Part shown: in pieces, positions 31,820 to 36,188 of the stretch | How the letters are laid out: each line of letters starts with the position of its first letter | Numbering within the stretch: the first letter of the stretch is position 1 | Source: an uncultured Gemmatimonadota bacterium | GTDB lineage: Bacteria > Gemmatimonadota > Gemmatimonadetes > Gemmatimonadales > Gemmatimonadaceae | Reading direction: 5' to 3' | Length of the DNA stretch: 36,188 bases | Assembly: GCA_903876745.1 (NCBI GenBank) | Contig: CAIRBD010000467.1 | Coordinates: 1-36,188 of the forward strand | The notes under the pieces: generated by a model | Told to the model about the DNA's origin: nothing | Database searches by the model: none | What the model saw: only the letters and a program-made list of their open reading frames with translations | Program-made: the position numbers and the translations under genes

Positions 31820-32995
31820 TCAGGTCGCCAGCGTCTCTCCGGCCATCCGTGCACACTGCGCAAGCACGGCCGCGCCGATGAACAGGCATTCTTCGTCGGG
31901 GTGAAAGCGCGGTGAATGCGCTGCGGTGGCCTCGCCACCCGGCTCACGCGCACCGACGCGCAGAAAACATCCGGGCATCCGCTCCAGATAGAACGCGAAA
32001 TCCTCCCCACCCATGTTCGTCGTGCCAAGCGGAACGACCGCATCGGCGCCGAGCACGGTGCGCGCAGCCTGCGCGGCGAGTAGGGCGGCGCGCGTCTCAT
32101 TCACGACAGGCGGCGTGCCCTCGCTGAGCACGACGGTGGCACGCAGTCGGTGCGTGGCGGCGACCGCATGCGCGATGCGCTCCATCTCGCCGGCGAGCAG
32201 CGTGCGCGTCTCCGGCGTCGTGGCGCGGATGGTGCCCGTGAGCTCGGCCGACTCGGGAATGACGTTCGATGCCTTGCCCGCGTGCACCGTGCCCACGGTG
32301 ACGACACCCGGAAGAGCAGGGTCGAGCCGGCGAGAAACGATAGTCTGGAGCGCGAGGATCAACTCGGCGGCGCCGACGACCGGGTCGGCCGATTCCTGCG
32401 GCCGTGCGCCGTGCGCGCCCGCGCCGTGCAGCGTGATGGTGAACGTGTCGGTGCTCGCCGCGAGCGGTCCGGCCTGCGCGACCACCTCACCGACCGCGAA
32501 GCGCCGGTCCACATGCGCGCCGAAGATCGCACGCACTCCTTCGAGTGCATCGCTCTCGAGCACGGCGCGCGCGCCTTCGCCGACTTCCTCGGCCGGCTGG
32601 AAGATGACACGCACCTCGGCGTGTGCGGGATCGCGTGCCAGGAGGAGCGCCGCGCCCGCGGCCCACGACGCATGCACGTCGTGTCCGCAGGCGTGCATCA
32701 CCCCCGGGTTCTCCGAGGTGAACGGCAATCCCGTCGCCTCGGTGATGGGCAGCGCGTCGATGTCGCCGCGCAGCGCGACCGGCGGCACCGAGGCGTCGCG
32801 CCCCGGGATGCGCGCGACGAGTCCGGTGCGAGCGATCGGTTCGATGTCGGTGATGCCGTGCTGCCGGAGGAACCGCTCGAGCGTCTGCTGCGTGCGCGTC
32901 TCCTGCCAGCTCAACTCGGGATGCGCGTGCAGGTCGCGCCGCAGCGCGCGCAGCGCCTCACGCTCCCCTTCGGTGAAGGGCAGTTCGCGCGTCAC
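31820..32995 (-). CDS. M20-family N-acyl-L-amino-acid amidohydrolase
   Basis: The protein has 391 residues from the ATG at 32995, overlapping the stop of the racemase gene. The M20D metal-binding and catalytic residues are present: MHACGHDVHASW (Cys103, His105), FQPAEEVGEGA (Glu136-Glu137), FGAHVDRRFAVG (His161), and NMGGEDFAFYLE. It should hydrolyse an N-acyl-amino acid or a similar amide; substrate is not fixed by sequence. In the known D-to-L amino acid route an M20-type enzyme removes the succinyl group from N-succinyl-L-amino acids, and this gene follows an NSAR-type racemase and a GNAT, so that role is likely here. Confidence 0.9.
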   Translation of the reverse strand: MTRELPFTEGEREALRALRRDLHAHPELSWQETRTQQTLERFLRQHGITDIEPIARTGLVARIPGRDASVPPVALRGDIDALPITEATGLPFTSENPGVMHACGHDVHASWAAGAALLLARDPAHAEVRVIFQPAEEVGEGARAVLESDALEGVRAIFGAHVDRRFAVGEVVAQAGPLAASTDTFTITLHGAGAHGARPQESADPVVGAAELILALQTIVSRRLDPALPGVVTVGTVHAGKASNVIPESAELTGTIRATTPETRTLLAGEMERIAHAVAATHRLRATVVLSEGTPPVVNETRAALLAAQAARTVLGADAVVPLGTTNMGGEDFAFYLERMPGCFLRVGAREPGGEATAAHSPRFHPDEECLFIGAAVLAQCARMAGETLAT

Positions 32996-34110
32996 GGGCG
33001 CAGCACCTGCGTGCGTACAGTGAGCGCTTCGATGCGCTCGACGTCCACGTCCACACCGAGTCCCGGGCGATCAAGCGGCACGCGGACCATTCCGTCGGTC
33101 ATCGTCCACTCGGGCGTGACGATGTCGCGCGCCCAATAGCGCGCACTCGGACTCACGTCGCCGGGCATCGTGAAGTTCGGCAGCGATGCGAGCGCCACGT
33201 TGTAGGCACGCCCCACGCCGCTCTCGAGCATCCCGCCGCACCACACGGGGATGCCGTTGCTCTGGCAGAAGTCGTGGATGGCGAGCGAACTCGCGTAGCC
33301 ACCGACGCGCCCCGGCTTGATGTTGATGATGCGGCCGCTGCTGAGCGCGACCATGTCCTGCGCGCGGTCGAGCGAGGTGATCGATTCGTCGAGGCACACG
33401 GGGGTGCGCAGCCGCCGCTGGAGCTCGGCGTGGCGCACGAGGTCGTCGTGGGCGAGCGGCTGTTCGATCATCATCAGGTGCAGCTCGTCGAGTTCCGCGA
33501 GTCGCTCGGCGTCGTCGAGCGTATATGCATTGTTCGCGTCGGCCATGAGGTGCGCCTCGGGGCCGACGGCGTCGCGCACGGCGCGCAGCCAGGTGACGTC
33601 GTGCCCGGGTTCGATCTTGATCTTCACCTTGCGATACCCTTCGGCGAGCGCGCCGCGCACCTTCTCGACGAGCGCCTCCGGGCTCTGCTGGATGCCAAGC
33701 GAGATGCCGGTGGCGATCTCGGTGCGTGTTCCACCGATGAAGCGGGCGAGCGGTTCACCGGCCGCGGTCGCGGCGAGCGCCCACATTCCCATCTCGACGG
33801 CGGCCTTCGCCATCTGGTGCCCGCGGAAGTCGCGTTCGAGCTCGTCGTGCACGTCGCCGGGATGGTCGAAGGCGCGGGCGAACACGCGCGGCGCCACGCA
33901 CTGTGCGATGGTCACCCAAGCCGAGTCGATGAACTCGCTGGAATAGTTCGGGGCCTCGCCGGCGACGCATTCGCTCCATGTGGACGCGCCGTTGGTGTCA
34001 CGGAGCTCGAGGAGGAAGATGCGGCGTTCGTGGACGGCGCCCGAGGAGATGCGAAAAGGCTCCTTCAGGGGGAGGCGCAGCTCTTTGAGAGTGATTTGAT
34101 CGAGGCGCAT
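32992..34110 (-). CDS. N-succinylamino acid racemase / o-succinylbenzoate synthase-type enolase superfamily enzyme
   Basis: The protein has 372 residues from the ATG at 34110. All catalytic residues of the muconate-lactonising branch are seen: KVKIKIEPG (Lys163, Lys165), LMADANNAYT (Asp191), MMIEQPLAHDD (Glu216), PVCLDESI (Asp241) and IINIKPGRVGG (Lys265). WCGGMLESGVGRAYNVALAS and PNFTMPGDVSPSARYWARDI are typical of the NSAR/OSBS family, in contrast to dipeptide epimerases. Since OSBS and NSAR activities often coexist, context decides: no menaquinone genes are near, but a GNAT upstream and an M20 hydrolase downstream (ATGA overlap) favour N-succinylamino acid racemase. I infer conversion of N-succinyl-D- to N-succinyl-L-amino acids. 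Confidence 0.9.
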   Translation of the reverse strand: MRLDQITLKELRLPLKEPFRISSGAVHERRIFLLELRDTNGASTWSECVAGEAPNYSSEFIDSAWVTIAQCVAPRVFARAFDHPGDVHDELERDFRGHQMAKAAVEMGMWALAATAAGEPLARFIGGTRTEIATGISLGIQQSPEALVEKVRGALAEGYRKVKIKIEPGHDVTWLRAVRDAVGPEAHLMADANNAYTLDDAERLAELDELHLMMIEQPLAHDDLVRHAELQRRLRTPVCLDESITSLDRAQDMVALSSGRIINIKPGRVGGYASSLAIHDFCQSNGIPVWCGGMLESGVGRAYNVALASLPNFTMPGDVSPSARYWARDIVTPEWTMTDGMVRVPLDRPGLGVDVDVERIEALTVRTQVLRP

Positions 34111-34190
34111 GGCAGTGGGAGGGCAAGGGGCGAGGGGGCGAGATCGAGTGCGAGTGGGAGGGGAGTGCGAGTGGGAGACTCTCCCTGCTG
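34111..34190. repeat. G-rich intergenic spacer with 15-bp direct repeats
   Basis: GAGTGCGAGTGGGAG occurs at 34146-34160 and again at 34163-34177, within a guanine-rich stretch (GGGCAAGGGGCGAGGGGGCG). A GGGAGA-C-TCTCCC hairpin lies at 34173-34185, just after the GNAT stop. The mRNA of the minus-strand operon is pyrimidine-rich here. Confidence 0.75.
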
Positions 34191-35009
34191 TCAGCGCGGA
34201 CCGACCTTCGTGAGCAGATAGTGGGCGTTCCCCGGGCCCCCCGGTAAGAACGCGGTGACGCGATATCCGTTGGCGAGATACTGCGTGAATGCACGCCGGG
34301 CGGAGAGATGCCAGCTCTTGGCGCGCGGGAGGTCGAGGGCGACGAGCGCCTTGAGATCGTGGGGGACGGGCACGGCGACGAGTTCGGCGTCGGGCAGTGC
34401 GGCGCCGTACCGAAAGGCAGCCAGGCCGTCGTCGGCGACGAGAGGGACGCCGGTGAGCCGCGCCGGATCGGGGTGCATGGGGACCGGTTCGGTCTGCACG
34501 GGCCAGGCCGCCACGAACCGGTCCGTCCCGAGTGTGTGCACCGCGCTGCCGGTCTCGCCGTACATGTCGGGAACGAACTCGGCGATGGTCGCGCCCAACC
34601 GGTTGAGATTGAGGTGCGCGTTGCGGGCGACGAAGGGATCGAACGTCCAGTACATCGTGACAATGCCGAGGGTGCGGCAGCGGTCGCGCTGGTATTGCTT
34701 GAGAGCTTCTCCGAGGCGACGGCCGCGGGCGTCGGGGCGCACGGCGAGCATGTCGCTCCAATGGACGAGCACGCCGCCCTTGATGCCAGTGAGGCCGAAC
34801 ACGAAGGCGAGGAGGGATCCATCGGGGGCGAAGGCGCCTGCGGCGACGCCGCCGACCTTCTCGGCGATCATGAAGATGGCGCCCGGCACGCACTCCTGGA
34901 AATCGGCGCCCCAGGTGTCCTGTTGGAGGCGCACGGCGGCGGCGCGGTCGTCGTGGGAGACGAGCGGCCGGAGGACGGTTCCGTCGGGGAGAGTTGCGGT
35001 GTCGGTCAC
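34191..35009 (-). CDS. GNAT-family acyltransferase, likely N-succinyltransferase (COG3375-like)
   Basis: The protein has 272 residues from the GTG at 35009; the frame open far upstream overlaps the divergent gene on the other strand. The GNAT core is seen as GTVLRPLVSHDDRAAAVRLQ at the start, LLAFVFGLTGIKGGVLVHWSD, MLAVRPDARGRRLGEALKQYQ (acetyl-CoA loop) and TMYWTFDPFVARNAHLNLNR, followed by LGATIAEFVPDMYGE. This longer GNAT type, with the W-T-F/Y-D-P motif and the NLxxLG segment, is the kind associated with NSAR genes, where it succinylates D-amino acids. The C-terminal 100 residues are a second domain of the family. It is the first gene of the racemase operon; the operator at 35018-35047 is directly before it. 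Confidence 0.82.
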   Translation of the reverse strand: MTDTATLPDGTVLRPLVSHDDRAAAVRLQQDTWGADFQECVPGAIFMIAEKVGGVAAGAFAPDGSLLAFVFGLTGIKGGVLVHWSDMLAVRPDARGRRLGEALKQYQRDRCRTLGIVTMYWTFDPFVARNAHLNLNRLGATIAEFVPDMYGETGSAVHTLGTDRFVAAWPVQTEPVPMHPDPARLTGVPLVADDGLAAFRYGAALPDAELVAVPVPHDLKALVALDLPRAKSWHLSARRAFTQYLANGYRVTAFLPGGPGNAHYLLTKVGPR

Positions 35010-35017
35010 GGGGTGCC

Positions 35018-35047
35018 AGATTTGTGTACGAGTTTGTATACAAATCT
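35018..35047. promoter_or_regulatory. GntR-like palindromic operator in divergent promoter
   Basis: AGATTTGT (35018-35025) and ACAAATCT (35040-35047) form a perfect inverted repeat. Within it lie TTGTATACAA (35034-35043), a perfect palindrome of the TNGTNNACNA type bound by many GntR-family repressors, and a similar TTGTGTACGA (35022-35031). It is the only strongly AT-rich stretch nearby and fills most of the 54-base gap between the divergent GNAT and deacylase genes, so one regulator could control both. The regulator gene is not in this window. Confidence 0.65.
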
Positions 35048-35063
35048 GTCCGTGGAGAATCCC

Positions 35064-36188
35064 GTGCGCAAGTTGATGCATCCGTTCGCGGCCGCAGGCT
35101 TCATCCTCGCCACCGCCTGCCGTCCCGGTGCCGCACCACGGGAAGCGCCGTCGCCCGGCGCGGCCGCCCAGGGGGCGCCGTACGACGTGGTGATCACCGA
35201 CGGGCGCGTCGTGGATGGCACGGGTGCCGCCTGGTTCCGCGGCGACGTGGCCGTGCGCGGCGACCGTATCGTGCGCATCGCGCCGGCGGGCATGCTGGCG
35301 GGCACGCCGTCGGCACGCCGCATCGACGCACACGGGATGGTGGTCGCGCCGGGGTTCATCGACATCCAGGCCCAATCCTACGAGAACTTCCTGCTCGGCG
35401 ACGGACGTGCGTTGAGCATGGTGACGCAGGGGATCACCACCGCCATCCTCGGCGAGGGCGATACGCCGGCGCCGGTGAACGACAAGATCCTCGCCAACGT
35501 CACCGACACCACGCAGCGGCGGCAGCTGCAGGCGTTCAGCGGTCCGCACGGGTTCGGGCAGTGGCTCGACCACATGCAGCGGCGCGGCGTGTCGCAGAAC
35601 GTCGGGTCGTTCGTGGGGAGCGGCACGGTACGACAGTGGGGCAAGGGCTACGCCCAGGGCGAAGCCACCGCGGCCGAACTCGACGCGATGCGCGAGATGG
35701 TGCGTCATGCAATGGAAGATGGCGCGTTCGGCATCGCCAGCGCGCTCATCTACCCGCCCAACAGCTACTCGAGCACGCGCGAGTTGATCGAGACGGCCAA
35801 GGCGATGGTGCCGTACGGCGGCGTGTACATCACGCACATGCGCAACGAAGGGGATGAGTTCCTCGAGGCGCTCGACGAAGCCATCCGCGTGGGCAAGGAC
35901 GGGGGGGTGCCGGTGGAGGTGTATCACCTCAAGGCCTCGGGTCCGGCGAACTGGCCGAAGATGCCGGTCGCCATCGCCAAGATCGACTCGGCGCGCGCGG
36001 CGGGGCAGGACGTGCAGGCCGACATGTATCTGTACGTGGCCGGCGCGAATGGCTTCAACGCCTGCATCCATCCGAAGTACGCCGCCGACGGCAAGCTGCT
36101 CGAGAATCTCGCCAACGCGTCGCTGCGCGAGCAGGTGAAGGCCGACCTGCATCGCAAGATCAAAGGGTTCGACAACCTGTGCCTGACC
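35064..36188 (+). CDS. N-acyl-D-amino-acid deacylase-like amidohydrolase lipoprotein (partial, runs off right edge)
   Basis: At least 375 residues, open at the window end. GTG 35064 follows GGAG and gives a lipoprotein signal with lipobox ATAC (VRKLMHPFAAAGFILATAC); GTG 35052 is the alternative. The amidohydrolase start DVVITDGRVVDGTGAAWFRG ... APGFIDIQAQS is typical of D-aminoacylases (COG3653), as are YITHMRNEGDEFLEALDEA, GVPVEVYHLKASGPANW and DVQADMYLYVAGANGF. The metal-binding HxH usually seen after PGFID is replaced by Gln102 and Gln104 (IQAQS), while later His and Lys positions are kept. The family releases D-amino acids from N-acyl-D-amino acids. The divergent GNAT/racemase/hydrolase operon could use the product. 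Absence of the complete C-terminus limits the call. Confidence 0.85.
   Translation, partial: MRKLMHPFAAAGFILATACRPGAAPREAPSPGAAAQGAPYDVVITDGRVVDGTGAAWFRGDVAVRGDRIVRIAPAGMLAGTPSARRIDAHGMVVAPGFIDIQAQSYENFLLGDGRALSMVTQGITTAILGEGDTPAPVNDKILANVTDTTQRRQLQAFSGPHGFGQWLDHMQRRGVSQNVGSFVGSGTVRQWGKGYAQGEATAAELDAMREMVRHAMEDGAFGIASALIYPPNSYSSTRELIETAKAMVPYGGVYITHMRNEGDEFLEALDEAIRVGKDGGVPVEVYHLKASGPANWPKMPVAIAKIDSARAAGQDVQADMYLYVAGANGFNACIHPKYAADGKLLENLANASLREQVKADLHRKIKGFDNLCLT

Noticed and set aside
32992-34110. Reading the enolase-superfamily gene as menaquinone o-succinylbenzoate synthase (menC)
   Set aside because: Sequence cannot exclude OSBS activity, but the neighbours are a GNAT and an M20 hydrolase and no other men gene is near, so no menC symbol is given.
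35010-36152. Minus-strand upstream extension of the GNAT frame (to 36152)
   Set aside because: The open frame is a shadow of the deacylase-like gene; the GNAT domain starts at 35009.
1-36188. CRISPR arrays, rRNA and tRNA genes
   Set aside because: No regularly spaced repeats and no cloverleaf or rRNA-like segments were noticed on reading both strands by eye.

Overview
The window comes from a high-GC bacterial chromosome, most likely a member of the Gemmatimonadota. This is inferred from gene content: a large exported VPS10/sortilin-type propeller protein, several plain-lipobox lipoproteins, two carboxypeptidase-regulatory-like/plug proteins that lack a barrel, and many GTG starts. No rRNA, tRNA or CRISPR array was seen, so the placement rests on protein families only.

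Layout. (1) 1-2750: an exported M23-like lipoprotein, a bacterial SET-domain protein and a membrane protein with two DUF2892 units, ending in a strong hairpin. (2) 2830-6333: a gene-poor accessory stretch with a small unknown gene, an intact IS110-family transposase preceded by about 300 nt of non-coding, highly structured sequence (candidate bridge RNA), and a pair of overlapping 77-residue membrane proteins. (3) 6334-10255: an S9 peptidase lipoprotein, an acyltransferase-3 membrane protein and a plug-type protein, closely spaced. (4) 10325-13720: an ATP-grasp ligase coupled to a zinc metallopeptidase, divergent from an MFS transporter. (5) 13811-16751: a second plug-type protein, a G-rich tract with a terminator-like hairpin, and transketolase. 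(6) 16910-21149: a three-gene cyclic-di-GMP operon (HEAT-like scaffold, HD-GYP, PAS-GGDEF) joined by GTGA overlaps. (7) 21153-25082, minus strand: a YncE-propeller/phosphoesterase lipoprotein, a flippase-like membrane protein and an SCP2-like protein. (8) 25207-31804: the VPS10 protein with a coupled GNAT, an NTF2-like lipoprotein, a long-form FabI and a cardiolipin-synthase-like PLD. (9) 31820-36188: a GNAT, an N-succinylamino-acid-racemase-type enolase-superfamily enzyme and an M20 amidohydrolase in one operon, divergent from an N-acyl-D-amino-acid deacylase-like lipoprotein that runs off the window. A palindromic GntR-like operator lies in their shared promoter.

The strongest biological story is region 9. 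The three minus-strand enzymes match the steps of the succinylation/racemisation/desuccinylation route that converts D-amino acids irreversibly to L-amino acids. The divergent deacylase-like lipoprotein could supply D-amino acids from outside the cytoplasm. Other points worth attention are the IS110 non-coding region, the c-di-GMP operon whose first two proteins seem to share an N-terminal domain, and the coupled ATP-grasp/zinc-peptidase pair.
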